This document shows positions 36,728 through 46,111 of a stretch of 64,000 bases of DNA, piece after piece. Each line of letters begins with the position of its first letter. Within the stretch, counting starts at the first letter, position 1. The notes below the pieces were generated by a model. It had not been told where the DNA came from and ran no database searches. It worked only from the letters and a program-made list of their open reading frames with translations. The position numbers and the translations under genes were made by a program. This stretch comes from Aliidiomarina sanyensis (GTDB lineage: Bacteria; Pseudomonadota; Gammaproteobacteria; Enterobacterales; Alteromonadaceae), in assembly GCF_003987175.1 (NCBI RefSeq), contig NZ_PIPM01000001.1, forward strand, positions 1-64,000, given 5' to 3'.

Positions 36728-36761
36728 AAATAGCCATCCCGCTACGGATGGCTATTTTTTT
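36728..36761 (+). terminator. Terminator between sdhB and sucA
   Basis: A 12-bp stem AAATAGCCATCC with its complement, a six-base loop and a T-run. Transcription of sucA may therefore need partial read-through or its own promoter in 36762-36828, which I could not define. Confidence 0.88.
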
Positions 36762-36828
36762 AAAAAAGTCGTGACCATTAACGCATATCTGCTGTTTTTC
36801 GCAGTCCGAACTAGTGAAAGGAAAAGCA

Positions 36829-39627
36829 ATGCAAGAAGGCGCAATGCAAGCCTGGATTGAGTCCTCTCAGTTTGCGGGAGGAAACGCAGCTTACATCGAA
36901 GAGCTGTTTGAGTTGTACCTCGACGACCCCACGGCAGTCAGCCAAGAATGGCGAGAACTGTTCGATACCCTGCCGCAAGGTGCTTACGATGTGAAGCACA
37001 GCGAAATTCGTGAGCAATTTCGTGAAGCGGCAAAAAATAAGCTGAAGCAAGCGGGCTCGGGCTCGTTTAATGCAGAGCTTGCTGAAAAGCAAGTGCGTGT
37101 ATTACAGCTAATTAATGCGTATCGCTTCCGTGGTCATCAGCATGCCAACCTTGATCCGCTTGGATTGTGGAAACAAGAGTCGGTTCCAGATCTTGACCCG
37201 AACTATCATGGTCTCAGCAAGGAAGACATGGACCTCGAGTTCAATGTCGGTTCCTTGATGATCGGCAAAGATACAGCGAAGCTGAATGAAATTCATAAGG
37301 CACTTGATGCCATCTACTGCGGGTCGATCGGTGCTGAATACATGCATATTGTGTCGACCGATGAGAAGCGCTGGATCCAGCAGCAACTTGAGTCGCAGCT
37401 GGGTAAGCCGAAATTTAGCACGGAAGAACGCAAACGCGCACTGAAAGAATTGGTGGCAGCGGATGGTCTTGAGAAATACCTCGGTTCCAAGTTCCCAGGT
37501 GCGAAGCGGTTCTCCCTCGAAGGTGGTGATGCCCTCGTTCCATTGATCAAATCATTGATTCGTCGTGCGGGTGTTCATGGGGCCAAAGAGGTCGTTATTG
37601 GGATGGCGCACCGTGGGCGCTTAAACGTTTTAATTAACGTCCTTGGTAAGAAACCCAAAGAATTATTTGATGAGTTTGCGGGTAAAAACACGACGGATAA
37701 AGCCGGTGATGTGAAGTATCACATGGGGTTCAGTTCTGACTTCGAAACGGAAGGCGGAAATGTTCACCTCGCATTGGCATTTAACCCGTCGCACCTTGAA
37801 ATCGTCAACCCAGTCGTGATGGGATCCGTGCGCGCACGAATGGATCGTCGCGGTTGCAAAGATGGCAGCAAAGCACTCCCGATCACCATTCATGGTGATG
37901 CAGCAATTGCTGGGCAAGGTGTCGTCCAAGAAACCTTTAACTTGTCGAAAACACGTGCCTATGGTGTGGGCGGAAGCATTCGGATTGTGGTCAACAACCA
38001 AGTCGGTTTTACCACTTCGAAGCAAGAGGATGCGCGCTCAACACAGTACTGTACGGACATTGCAAAAATGGTCCAGGCGCCTATTTTCCATGTCAACGCA
38101 GACGATCCAGAAGCCGTATTGTTTGTTTCTCAGCTTGCTGTGGATTATCGCAATACCTTCAAACGCGATGTGGTGATTGACCTCGTGTGTTACCGTCGTC
38201 ATGGTCACAACGAGGCGGATGAGCCGAATGCGACTCAACCACTGATGTATCAAAAGATCAAGAAGCATCCCGTTCCACGTGAGATCTACGCGAAGCGTTT
38301 GATCGAAGAGAAGATCGTGGAAGAGGATGATGTCAAAGGCTTGATGTCGGACTATCGTGATGCACTGGATCATGGTGAGTGCGTGGTTGACGAGTGGCGT
38401 CCGATGGAAGCGCATTCGGTTGATTGGTCGCCGTACATCGATAACGATTGGGACGTGGCCTACGATTCCAAAATTACGGTCGATGAATTAAAAGACCTCG
38501 GACACAAGGTCACCGCTATCCCGGCCGGATTCAAACTGAACTCGCGGGTTGCGAAGGTCTACGAAGAGCGCGTCAAAATGGCTAAAGGCGATCGCGCGCT
38601 CGACTGGGGAATGGCAGAAACACTGGCTTATGCCTCCTTGGTGAAATCCGGAGCAAGAATTCGGATGACTGGACAGGATTGCGGGCGTGGAACCTTCTTC
38701 CACCGGCATGCTGTGCTGCATAATCAAAAAGATGCGGCAACCTTCCTACCGTTGACTAAGATCGATGAAAAGCAAGCGCCGATCGAGATTTACGACTCCG
38801 TGCTTTCAGAAGAGGCCGTCATGGCGTTCGAGTACGGTTATGCGACTGCGGAACCGAACACCTTAGTCATTTGGGAAGCGCAGTTTGGTGACTTTGCGAA
38901 CGGTGCTCAAGTGGTGATTGACCAATTCCTGAGCTCAGGCGAGCAAAAGTGGGGGCGTCTCTGTGGCCTTACATTGCTTTTGCCCCACGGCTATGAGGGA
39001 CAAGGTCCGGAACACAGTTCTGCTCGGTTGGAGCGCTTCTTGCAGCTTTCGGCAGACCACAACTGGTCCGTTTGTGTGCCAAGCACACCAGCCCAAGTAT
39101 TTAACATGATCCGCCGTCAACAATTGCGCCCTGTGCGTCGACCGTTGATTGTGATGACTCCGAAGTCACTTTTGCGTCATGCGGACGCAGTAAGCTCTTT
39201 GGAGGATCTGGCTGATGGTAAATTCCACAACGTTATCGGAGAAATCGATAAGATCAATCCGAAAAAAGTAAAACGTGTGGTCTTCTGTAGTGGTAAAGTC
39301 TACTACGACTTGCTAGCGGCTCGCCGCGAGCGCGAACTGGATAATGTGGCGATTATCCGTATTGAGCAGTTGTATCCATTCCCTCATGAAGAAATGGCCG
39401 AAGTGCTGAAAGAGTATCAGCACGTGAAAGATTTTGTTTGGTGTCAGGAAGAACCACAGAATCAAGGCGCCTGGTATTGCAGCCAGCACCATTTCCATGC
39501 TGCCATTCCAGACGGAGCGAAGCTTAGTTACGCTGGCCGTGCCGCTTCATCATCTCCGGCAGTGGGATATGCCTCGGTGCATAAGGAACAACAAGAGAAA
39601 CTCGTGAACGAAGCACTCAGTATTTAA
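36829..39627 (+). CDS. sucA: 2-oxoglutarate dehydrogenase E1 component
   Basis: A 932-residue thiamine-diphosphate enzyme that decarboxylates 2-oxoglutarate and transfers the succinyl group to SucB. The N-terminal segment W-I-E-S-S-Q-F-A-G-G-N-A-A-Y-I-E-E-L and Y-R-F-R-G-H are typical of OGDH E1. Core motifs include G-M-A-H-R-G-R-L-N-V-L, H-G-D-A-A-I-A-G-Q-G-V and V-C-Y-R-R-H-G-H-N-E. The ATG at 36829 is behind AAAGGA; an in-frame GTG five codons upstream is less likely. It precedes sucB by 16 bp. Confidence 0.97.
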   Translation: MQEGAMQAWIESSQFAGGNAAYIEELFELYLDDPTAVSQEWRELFDTLPQGAYDVKHSEIREQFREAAKNKLKQAGSGSFNAELAEKQVRVLQLINAYRFRGHQHANLDPLGLWKQESVPDLDPNYHGLSKEDMDLEFNVGSLMIGKDTAKLNEIHKALDAIYCGSIGAEYMHIVSTDEKRWIQQQLESQLGKPKFSTEERKRALKELVAADGLEKYLGSKFPGAKRFSLEGGDALVPLIKSLIRRAGVHGAKEVVIGMAHRGRLNVLINVLGKKPKELFDEFAGKNTTDKAGDVKYHMGFSSDFETEGGNVHLALAFNPSHLEIVNPVVMGSVRARMDRRGCKDGSKALPITIHGDAAIAGQGVVQETFNLSKTRAYGVGGSIRIVVNNQVGFTTSKQEDARSTQYCTDIAKMVQAPIFHVNADDPEAVLFVSQLAVDYRNTFKRDVVIDLVCYRRHGHNEADEPNATQPLMYQKIKKHPVPREIYAKRLIEEKIVEEDDVKGLMSDYRDALDHGECVVDEWRPMEAHSVDWSPYIDNDWDVAYDSKITVDELKDLGHKVTAIPAGFKLNSRVAKVYEERVKMAKGDRALDWGMAETLAYASLVKSGARIRMTGQDCGRGTFFHRHAVLHNQKDAATFLPLTKIDEKQAPIEIYDSVLSEEAVMAFEYGYATAEPNTLVIWEAQFGDFANGAQVVIDQFLSSGEQKWGRLCGLTLLLPHGYEGQGPEHSSARLERFLQLSADHNWSVCVPSTPAQVFNMIRRQQLRPVRRPLIVMTPKSLLRHADAVSSLEDLADGKFHNVIGEIDKINPKKVKRVVFCSGKVYYDLLAARRERELDNVAIIRIEQLYPFPHEEMAEVLKEYQHVKDFVWCQEEPQNQGAWYCSQHHFHAAIPDGAKLSYAGRAASSSPAVGYASVHKEQQEKLVNEALSI

Positions 39628-39643
39628 CAGGTGAGACGAAATC

Positions 39644-41242
39644 ATGGCGATTGAAATCAAAGTACCCGAATTACCAGAATCCGTAGCGGATGGCACTATC
39701 GCGACTTGGCATGTCAAGGAAGGCGATAAAGTGACGCGTGACCAGAACCTGGTGGATATCGAAACCGACAAAGTCGTGCTTGAAGTGGTTGCTGAGGCAG
39801 ATGGAGTAATCGGCAAAATTAGTGCCGAAGAAGGCGCGACCGTGAAAAGCCAAGAAGTCATCGGCTCAATTGAAGAAGGTGATGGTAAATCGGACGCAAA
39901 AGCCGACAAGAAAGAAGCCAGCAAAGACGATAAGAAAGACGATAAAAAAGACGAGAGCAAAGACGAAAAGAAAGCCGACAAGAAAGATGACGGTGCGTCT
40001 GAGAAAAAATCGTCTAAGTCTGATGAAGAGAGTGGCGAAAGCATTGAGGTCAAAGTACCTGAATTGCCCGAATCTGTGTCTGAAGCAACGATCGCAACGT
40101 GGCATGTAAAAGCCGGTGATCAGGTTGCTCGGGATCAGAACTTGGTTGATATCGAAACAGACAAAGTCGTCCTTGAGGTGGTCGCGGAAGCCGACGGCGT
40201 GCTCGCTGAAATCATTCACGATGAGGGCGCGAATGTGGGTGCGAAAGAAGTGATTGGCAAAATCACAAAAGGGGCGAGCGGAAGTGTGAAAGCATCGTCT
40301 GAGGACACAAAGGAAGAGAGTGCTGATGACGAAGGGTCTGACAAAGACTCTGATGCCGTGAGCCCATCGGTGCGTCGTTTACTGGCCGAACACGATATTA
40401 AAGCAAGTGATGTGAAGGGAACCGGAAAAGACGGTCGCATCACGAAGGAAGATGTAGAGAAACACATGAAGTCAGCGAACGACAAATCTTCTTCAGAGAA
40501 GCAAGAAAGCAAATCTTCTGGACAGCCGGCCGTCAGCGGCGACCGCACCCAGAAGCGGGTTCCTATGACGCGTTTGCGCAAGACCATCGCGAAACGGTTG
40601 CTCGAGGCAAAGAATTCAACGGCCATGTTAACCACCTTCAATGAGGTGAACATGAAGCCAATCATGGATCTGCGTAAAACGTACCAAAAAGAATTCGAAG
40701 ATCGTCATGGAATTCGATTGGGCTTTATGTCGTTCTATGTGAAAGCGGTTGTGGAAGCACTGAAACGCTTCCCAGAGGTAAATGCGTCGATCGACGGAGA
40801 TGACATCGTGTATCACAATTACTTCGATGTCAGCATTGCGGTATCAACGCCTCGTGGGTTGGTGACACCGGTACTTCGTGATTGCGACAAATTGAGTTTG
40901 GCAGAAATCGAACAGGGTATTCGTGACCTCGCAATCAAAGGGCGTGATGGGAAGCTTACCTTGGATGAAATGCAAGGTGGTAACTTCACCATCACCAATG
41001 GCGGTGTATTTGGCTCCTTGCTATCGACGCCTATCCTGAATCCACCACAAAGTGCGATTCTTGGCATGCACAAAATCCAAGACCGCCCGATGGCGGTCGA
41101 TGGGAAGGTAGAAATTCTGCCTATGATGTATCTTGCGCTTTCGTATGATCACCGCATCATCGATGGCAAAGAGTCGGTCGGCTTCTTGGTCACCGTGAAA
41201 AACCTGCTGGAAGATCCGCAACGTCTGTTGCTCGACATCTAA
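39644..41242 (+). CDS. sucB: 2-oxoglutarate dehydrogenase E2 with two lipoyl domains
   Basis: A 532-residue dihydrolipoamide succinyltransferase. Lipoyl domain 1 (1-78) has the lipoate lysine at K43 in E-T-D-K-V-V-L-E. A Lys/Asp/Ser-rich linker (about 80-132) leads to lipoyl domain 2 (133-210), K174 in the same motif and nearly identical around it. A second acidic linker, an E1/E3-binding domain (S-P-S-V-R-R-L-L-A, about 240-278) and a catalytic domain ending with S-Y-D-H-R-I-I-D-G (His near 502) follow. The common enterobacterial form has one lipoyl domain and about 405 residues. No lpdA (E3) gene follows. Confidence 0.97.
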   Translation: MAIEIKVPELPESVADGTIATWHVKEGDKVTRDQNLVDIETDKVVLEVVAEADGVIGKISAEEGATVKSQEVIGSIEEGDGKSDAKADKKEASKDDKKDDKKDESKDEKKADKKDDGASEKKSSKSDEESGESIEVKVPELPESVSEATIATWHVKAGDQVARDQNLVDIETDKVVLEVVAEADGVLAEIIHDEGANVGAKEVIGKITKGASGSVKASSEDTKEESADDEGSDKDSDAVSPSVRRLLAEHDIKASDVKGTGKDGRITKEDVEKHMKSANDKSSSEKQESKSSGQPAVSGDRTQKRVPMTRLRKTIAKRLLEAKNSTAMLTTFNEVNMKPIMDLRKTYQKEFEDRHGIRLGFMSFYVKAVVEALKRFPEVNASIDGDDIVYHNYFDVSIAVSTPRGLVTPVLRDCDKLSLAEIEQGIRDLAIKGRDGKLTLDEMQGGNFTITNGGVFGSLLSTPILNPPQSAILGMHKIQDRPMAVDGKVEILPMMYLALSYDHRIIDGKESVGFLVTVKNLLEDPQRLLLDI

Positions 41243-41249
41243 CAGTATT

Positions 41250-41273
41250 GCGGCAGCAGGGGTCTGCTGCCGC
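41250..41273 (+). other. Strong hairpin between sucB and sucC
   Basis: GCGGCAGCAG pairs perfectly with CTGCTGCCGC around a four-base loop, directly after the sucB stop. No T-run follows, so it looks like an mRNA-stabilising or processing structure and not a simple terminator. Confidence 0.6.
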
Positions 41274-41296
41274 TGTCATTTGCGCGGTAAAGTACG

Positions 41297-41340
41297 TATA
41301 ATTGCGCGCGAAAATTCGGGTAAGCAGCGTTTCGCTGCTT
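41297..41340 (+). promoter_or_regulatory. Possible internal promoter and hairpin before sucC
   Basis: A perfect -10 hexamer TATAAT sits at 41297-41302 without a good -35. Downstream, AAGCAGCG and CGCTGCTT (41322-41340, three-base loop) form a small hairpin followed by TCGTTTT, resembling a weak terminator. It lies in the probable sucC leader. Confidence 0.35.
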
Positions 41341-41371
41341 TCGTTTTGAATGAACAAACGGAATAAGCATC

Positions 41372-42538
41372 ATGAATTTGCATGAGTATCAAGCAAAACA
41401 GCTTTTCAGAGAGTTTGGTCTACCGGTATCTGAAGGATTCGCGGTTGACACACCTGAGGAAGCTGTCGAAGCGGCCAAGAAAATTGGTGGCGACAAATGG
41501 GTAGTTAAGTGTCAGGTTCACGCAGGTGGCCGCGGCAAAGCTGGCGGTGTGAAACTCGTCAGTAGCCTTGATGAAGTCCGTGCATTTGCCGAAAACTGGG
41601 TAGGCAAAAATCTCGTGACCTACCAAACCGACGCGAATGGTCAGCCGGTTGCAAAGATTTTGGTCGAAAGCTGCACTGATATCGATAAAGAGCTTTATCT
41701 TGGTGCCGTTGTTGACCGTGCAACACGTAAAATCGTATTTATGGCATCGACCGAAGGCGGTGTTGAAATCGAAAAAGTTGCAGAAGAAACACCTGAGAAA
41801 ATTCTAAAAGCGATCATCGATCCAACGGTCGGCCCACAGCCTTTCCAAGGCCGCGATCTGGCATTCCAATTGGGTCTCAATCCGGAGCAAGTAAAGCAGT
41901 TCACGAAGATCTTCTTGGGCCTTGCGAAGATGTTCGAACAGTATGATTTTGCATTGCTGGAAATCAACCCGCTGGTCATCACAGACGAAGGCAACTTGCA
42001 CTGCTTGGATGGTAAGATCAACATCGATAGCAACGCGATGTATCGTCAGCCGAAGATCAAAGAAATGCATGACCCTTCACAAGAAGACGCACGGGAAGCT
42101 CATGCAGCGAAGTTTGAGTTGAACTACGTTGCGTTAGACGGAAACATTGGCTGTATGGTCAATGGTGCAGGTCTGGCAATGGGCACGATGGACATCGTGA
42201 AGTTGAGCGGTGGTGAACCGGCAAACTTCCTCGACGTTGGTGGCGGTGCAACCAAAGAGCGTGTGACCGAAGCGTTCAAAATCATTCTTTCAGACGAGAA
42301 TGTGAAAGCGGTTTTCGTAAATATCTTCGGCGGTATCGTTCGCTGCGACATGATCGCAGAGGGGATTATCGGTGCAGTAGAGGAAGTTGGCGTCAAAGTA
42401 CCTGTCGTTGTTCGCCTCGAAGGAAACAATGCAGAACTGGGTGCGAAGAAATTGGCCGAGAGTGGCTTGAATATCGAAGCAGCGACCAGCTTGACAGACG
42501 CAGCACAGAAAGTTGTTGCTGCAGCCGGAGGTAAATAA
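41372..42538 (+). CDS. sucC: Succinyl-CoA synthetase beta subunit
   Basis: A 388-residue ATP-grasp subunit ([10 protein letters not shown] start; [12 protein letters not shown] nucleotide-binding loop; [12 protein letters not shown] near the C terminus). With SucD it makes ATP or GTP from succinyl-CoA. Its stop codon and the sucD ATG overlap by one base (TAATG). Confidence 0.98.
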   Translation: MNLHEYQAKQLFREFGLPVSEGFAVDTPEEAVEAAKKIGGDKWVVKCQVHAGGRGKAGGVKLVSSLDEVRAFAENWVGKNLVTYQTDANGQPVAKILVESCTDIDKELYLGAVVDRATRKIVFMASTEGGVEIEKVAEETPEKILKAIIDPTVGPQPFQGRDLAFQLGLNPEQVKQFTKIFLGLAKMFEQYDFALLEINPLVITDEGNLHCLDGKINIDSNAMYRQPKIKEMHDPSQEDAREAHAAKFELNYVALDGNIGCMVNGAGLAMGTMDIVKLSGGEPANFLDVGGGATKERVTEAFKIILSDENVKAVFVNIFGGIVRCDMIAEGIIGAVEEVGVKVPVVVRLEGNNAELGAKKLAESGLNIEAATSLTDAAQKVVAAAGGK

Positions 42539-43410
42539 TGTCTATCTTGATTGATAAAAATACCAAAGTAATCTGCCAAGGCTTTACCGGTGGTCAGGGT
42601 ACCTTCCACTCTGAGCAAGCAATCGCCTATGGTACGAAGATGGTTGGTGGTGTGACGCCTGGTAAAGGTGGTCAAACCCATCTTGGTTTGCCAGTATTTA
42701 ACACGGTGAAAGAAGCGGTTGCGCAAACTGGCGCAACAGCATCGGTCATTTACGTCCCAGCACCTTTCTGTAAAGATTCAATTATCGAAGCTGCAGACGC
42801 AGGAATTGAGCTGATTGTGTGTATCACAGAAGGCATTCCGACCTTGGATATGCTGTATGTAAAAGAATATCTGACGCACAAAGGCGTGCGGATGATCGGT
42901 CCAAACTGTCCAGGTGTGATCACGCCAGACGAATGTAAGATTGGTATTATGCCAGGCCACATCCACAAGAAAGGTAAGGTCGGTATCGTCTCGCGCTCAG
43001 GCACGTTGACGTACGAAGCGGTCAAGCAGACTACCGATGAGGGCTTTGGTCAATCAACATGCGTAGGTATCGGTGGTGACCCGATTCCAGGCTCAAACTT
43101 TATCGACATCCTTGCGTTGTTCGAAAAAGATCCTGAAACCGAAGCGATTGTCATGATCGGTGAGATCGGCGGGACCGCTGAAGAAGAAGCTGCTGAGTAC
43201 ATTAAAAACAATGTGACCAAGCCAGTTGTCTCTTACATTGCGGGCGTGACTGCTCCTCCAGGAAAGCGGATGGGTCACGCAGGCGCGATTATCTCAGGTG
43301 GTAAAGGAACAGCTGATGAGAAGTTCGCTGCACTTGAAGCTGCTGGTGTGAAAACAGTGCGTAGCTTAGCGGATATCGGCAAGGCACTGCGCGAGAAAAC
43401 CGGTTGGTAA
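42538..43410 (+). CDS. sucD: Succinyl-CoA synthetase alpha subunit
   Basis: A 290-residue CoA-binding subunit. The phosphorylated histidine lies in M-G-H-A-G-A-I-I near residue 247. [13 protein letters not shown] begins the CoA-binding Rossmann domain. It closes the sdh-suc gene set and is followed by a clear terminator. Confidence 0.98.
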   Translation: MSILIDKNTKVICQGFTGGQGTFHSEQAIAYGTKMVGGVTPGKGGQTHLGLPVFNTVKEAVAQTGATASVIYVPAPFCKDSIIEAADAGIELIVCITEGIPTLDMLYVKEYLTHKGVRMIGPNCPGVITPDECKIGIMPGHIHKKGKVGIVSRSGTLTYEAVKQTTDEGFGQSTCVGIGGDPIPGSNFIDILALFEKDPETEAIVMIGEIGGTAEEEAAEYIKNNVTKPVVSYIAGVTAPPGKRMGHAGAIISGGKGTADEKFAALEAAGVKTVRSLADIGKALREKTGW

Positions 43411-43431
43411 TCATCTTGCTTTAATAGAATG

Positions 43432-43457
43432 AAAGGCGCTCTTCGGAGCGCCTTTTT
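43432..43457 (+). terminator. Terminator after sucD
   Basis: AAAGGCGCTC and GAGCGCCTTT form a 10-bp stem with a four-base loop and a T-run. Confidence 0.92.
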
Positions 43458-43466
43458 TGTTAAGGG

Positions 43467-43495
43467 TTGCGACGTTAGGTCAGGACTGATATATT
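43467..43495 (+). promoter_or_regulatory. Strong sigma-70-type promoter
   Basis: TTGCGA (43467-43472) and TATATT (43490-43495) are spaced by 17 bases, only ten bases past the sucD terminator. It points at the small reading frame that follows. Confidence 0.65.
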
Positions 43496-43521
43496 AATCA
43501 AATCTAATATAAGGAGGTCCT

Positions 43522-43725
43522 ATGCGTGACCGGATTTATCAGTTCTCAAGTAATCGAGGCGCTGCATCACATCGTGTCCGTTATGTGGAGGGCGCGCGGG
43601 CGGCAAATGAAGACGCTGGCGAATGCCGATTGTGTGCCGGCAGTCTGTTTATTCAAGAGACAAGGGATGCAAAAGTGCGAGGACGTCAGGCTAAAAACCC
43701 TGACGTCGAGCATTTGGAGTTCTGA
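43522..43725 (+). CDS. Possible 67-residue basic small protein
   Basis: A reading frame with an unusually good initiation region: a consensus-like promoter, then AAGGAGG five bases before ATG. The product is Arg-rich, with one C-R-L-C pair (C-R-L-C-A-G-S-L-F) in the middle, and has no domain I know. Codon and composition bias are not decisive. Its end overlaps the convergent lipoprotein gene by 35 bases. Alternatives are a small regulatory RNA with an accidental frame, or translation in a second overlapping frame starting GTG at 43526. Confidence 0.45.
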   Translation: MRDRIYQFSSNRGAASHRVRYVEGARAANEDAGECRLCAGSLFIQETRDAKVRGRQAKNPDVEHLEF

Positions 43726-44425
43726 GGTAAGCTTCATTTTGAATCAGCAGTTCGATCGCTGAGCGATACGTTCGCTGAATGGCGAGCTGCTCCTCTCCTG
43801 AGATTCCACAGCTCCGATAAAAATGATTAAGTTCTGAATCCAAATATTCCTCAATCATATAGATTTCTGCGCCGAAGCTGATGAAGAGCGCATTGAACCA
43901 ATCTTCGCGGGCAAGACGATTCAAATCCGACGCAAGTGTCCACGCATGACGCGTTGCAGGCCGAAGTGTGCACGCTTCTAAGAGGTCTGGCAGCGGTGTG
44001 TATTCCCGATACATGAGTACAGGGTAGCCGTCTGTTTGACGCTGAAAAGGGTGAATAAATGCGATTAGCATATATCCATTCATAAAGTCCGCGTGTGAGA
44101 CTTCGAGGACATAGCCACTCCGATAGCTTCCTCCAACGGTCGGAAGACGCCATGTGGTGCGTTCCTCTTCCCAAAGCGGAATCGAAAATTGCCCTGGAGT
44201 ATCGCTCGTGAGGGGCGGTGAAGGGTAAAACTCATCGTTCTCTGTGCGTGCACGTAAGGTTACTTGACTTACTGCATCACCGGTGTGAGCGTCCCAAACC
44301 GAGCCTGTGGTTTGTGGAACCACGACCACTTCCTGTTGAATGGGAACACAACTTGCAAGGATGAACGTAGTCGCGACTAGCCATACCGGCAAGCGACCGA
44401 GCGTGATCTTAACCAGTGTCCACAT
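43691..44425 (-). CDS. Lipoprotein of unknown function
   Basis: A 244-residue protein from the ATG at 44425 (M-W-T-L-V-K), with a signal peptide and lipobox I-L-A-S-C (lipidated Cys26). Residues about 40-130 look like a small beta-sandwich carboxypeptidase-regulatory-like fold (T-T-G-S-V-W-D-A-H-T-G-D-A-V). The C-terminal half is helical, with many aromatic and acidic residues. I do not recognise the family. The frame is open upstream to 44518, but that N terminus gives no better signal peptide. Confidence 0.7.
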   Translation of the reverse strand: MWTLVKITLGRLPVWLVATTFILASCVPIQQEVVVVPQTTGSVWDAHTGDAVSQVTLRARTENDEFYPSPPLTSDTPGQFSIPLWEEERTTWRLPTVGGSYRSGYVLEVSHADFMNGYMLIAFIHPFQRQTDGYPVLMYREYTPLPDLLEACTLRPATRHAWTLASDLNRLAREDWFNALFISFGAEIYMIEEYLDSELNHFYRSCGISGEEQLAIQRTYRSAIELLIQNEAYLRTPNARRQGF

Positions 44426-44575
44426 ATCCACCCCATCCCCGTTGAATAGAAAAGAACATAAAAACGAGACGCCTGCCAAACAGATGTAGAACGCCCGAGG
44501 GTCTTGATTATAGTTCAAAATGTAGACAAATCATGACGACAAAGATCATACGTCTTGGAATTTTATTTGTTATTA

Positions 44576-44598
44576 GAACTGTTATCTTATAACATAAC
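44576..44598. promoter_or_regulatory. Putative Zur (zinc uptake regulator) operator
   Basis: The core TGTTATCTTATAACA (44580-44594) matches 14 of 15 bases of the gammaproteobacterial Zur core. Over the full 23-base element I count 19 matches to the E. coli consensus. It overlaps a possible promoter (TTGTTA, then TAACAT after 17 bases), so zinc-dependent repression of the His-rich lipoprotein gene is predicted. Confidence 0.75.
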
Positions 44599-44673
44599 GA
44601 TTCGGCATGTATTGCGTTCGCCATTGAACGTTGTATTCCAATGACAACCAACCTGAATGATGGGTACATAACA

Positions 44674-46002
44674 ATGAAGTCAAATACACTTCCGGCAATC
44701 AAATCTATTGTGCTCGCAGTGACCGCTGCTTTGGCCCTTTCAGCCTGCGGAGAGAATCTAGAGGTTCAATTGATTAATCCGCCAACCGGTGACGATCATG
44801 GTCATGACCACGATCACGACCACGACCACGATCACGGTGACCGTTCAGGTCGCTTAGTCATGACCTCGTTTGATTCGGATCATGCATATGTGCTTGATCT
44901 TCACGATGAAGAGATCATTGCTGATTTTCACCTTACAAACCCGGCGGCCCGTATTTATCCGAGCCCAGGCTATCGTTTCGCCATTGCAATTGAGCGAAAT
45001 GACGGGGTGGTTCGCTTTATCGATAGTGGGTACGAAACCGAGGACCACGGTGACCACGGACATACCCATGAACATGATCCGTCATTACTTGATTTCCAAT
45101 TGTTTGGTGAATTGCCGACCCATTATGACTGGTTCGAAAACCGTGGTGCGGTCTTTTTCGATGGTGTACCTGGCGTTGCAGCAAAAGTCGATGCACTGAG
45201 TGATCATAGCTTAAGCGAAGGCCGTGTGTTGGCGACTCTCGAGCTTGAGCGCAATCAGCATGGAGCCGCCGAAATTCGTGGGCATGATTTATTTGTAAGC
45301 TATCGAAGTGCAGACGCAGAGGGTGTGTTACCTGACTTCGTTGAGCAGTATGAGCGCCACGGAAGTCACTTTGACTTTGTTCAACGGTTTGAAGAACCTT
45401 GCTCACGCTTGCATGGCAGTGCGATTACCCAACTGTATGTGACCTTTGGCTGCGCCGATGGAGTCTTGGTTATTCAAGCGGGCGATGACGGATATGAGGC
45501 AACTAAGTTGCCGAATGTCGCAAGTATCACCGATGCGGGGACCCGCATTGGCACGCTCTATGCTCATGACACGACGCAGAACTTTGTGGGTCGAGCAGGT
45601 CAGGCGCTGTACTGGTTGCACATCGAAGCGAATGATATGCACAGCGTTGAATGGCGTGGTGAAGAGAATTCGGAAGCAACGATCATTTCTGCAGGATTCA
45701 ATTTCAGTGGAAATCGTTTCGCAATTCTCGATAGCACGGGTCATTTGACGATCGTTCGCTTCCGCACTGATCACTATGAAATCCAAAGTGTAATGCATGT
45801 GCTTGACGAAGTCGGCGAACAAGCGCCAAGTATGGCCTTCAGCCCGGTAAACCATGACGCATTTATTGCGGATCCTGCCGGCCGTGAAGTGCTGGTCGTC
45901 GATTTGCATGATGGCGTGATTGAAGATCGTTGGGCTCTTGATTTCTCCCCGGCTGCTGTCACTTGGCTTGGCTTTACTGAAAGCCACGGTCACGCTCACT
46001 AG
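44674..46002 (+). CDS. His-rich lipoprotein, probable zinc-binding beta-propeller
   Basis: A 442-residue lipoprotein with lipobox L-S-A-C (Cys25). Residues 42-54 alternate His and Asp (H-G-H-D-H-D-H-D-H-D-H-D-H), a second cluster reads D-H-G-D-H-G-H-T-H-E-H, and the protein ends H-G-H-A-H. The body has repeated beta-strand units of the kind seen in WD/YncE-like propellers. The Zur site upstream and the histidine clusters point to periplasmic zinc binding; AztD-like zinc chaperones are the nearest family I can think of, but I cannot confirm homology. I use the ATG at 44674 because it starts a proper signal peptide; the frame opens at 44641. Confidence 0.85.
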   Translation: MKSNTLPAIKSIVLAVTAALALSACGENLEVQLINPPTGDDHGHDHDHDHDHDHGDRSGRLVMTSFDSDHAYVLDLHDEEIIADFHLTNPAARIYPSPGYRFAIAIERNDGVVRFIDSGYETEDHGDHGHTHEHDPSLLDFQLFGELPTHYDWFENRGAVFFDGVPGVAAKVDALSDHSLSEGRVLATLELERNQHGAAEIRGHDLFVSYRSADAEGVLPDFVEQYERHGSHFDFVQRFEEPCSRLHGSAITQLYVTFGCADGVLVIQAGDDGYEATKLPNVASITDAGTRIGTLYAHDTTQNFVGRAGQALYWLHIEANDMHSVEWRGEENSEATIISAGFNFSGNRFAILDSTGHLTIVRFRTDHYEIQSVMHVLDEVGEQAPSMAFSPVNHDAFIADPAGREVLVVDLHDGVIEDRWALDFSPAAVTWLGFTESHGHAH

Positions 46003-46051
46003 AGCGCAAGTTAGGTAGCCACAAGAGGGCGTATTTTCCCTCGTACGTTTT

Positions 46052-46081
46052 ACCGCGGCGCCTTTGGCCCGCGGTTTTTTC
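46052..46081 (+). terminator. Terminator after the His-rich lipoprotein gene
   Basis: ACCGCGG and CCGCGGT with an inner GCC/GGC pair form a GC-rich stem followed by seven T residues. A smaller hairpin (GAGGG/CCCTC) precedes it. Confidence 0.85.
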
Positions 46082-46111
46082 TTTCTCGCGGATCATAGCG
46101 CAGGGAGTGAT

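Noticed and set aside
39550-40053. 167-codon Ser/Phe-rich minus-strand frame
   Set aside because: It is the complement of the Lys/Asp-rich linker of sucB, which produces long artificial Ser/Phe/Leu frames.
44787-44840. Short tandem-like repeats of GAC/CAC codons considered as a microsatellite or array
   Set aside because: They encode the His-Asp stretch of the lipoprotein in frame; no spacer-repeat pattern of a CRISPR array is present.
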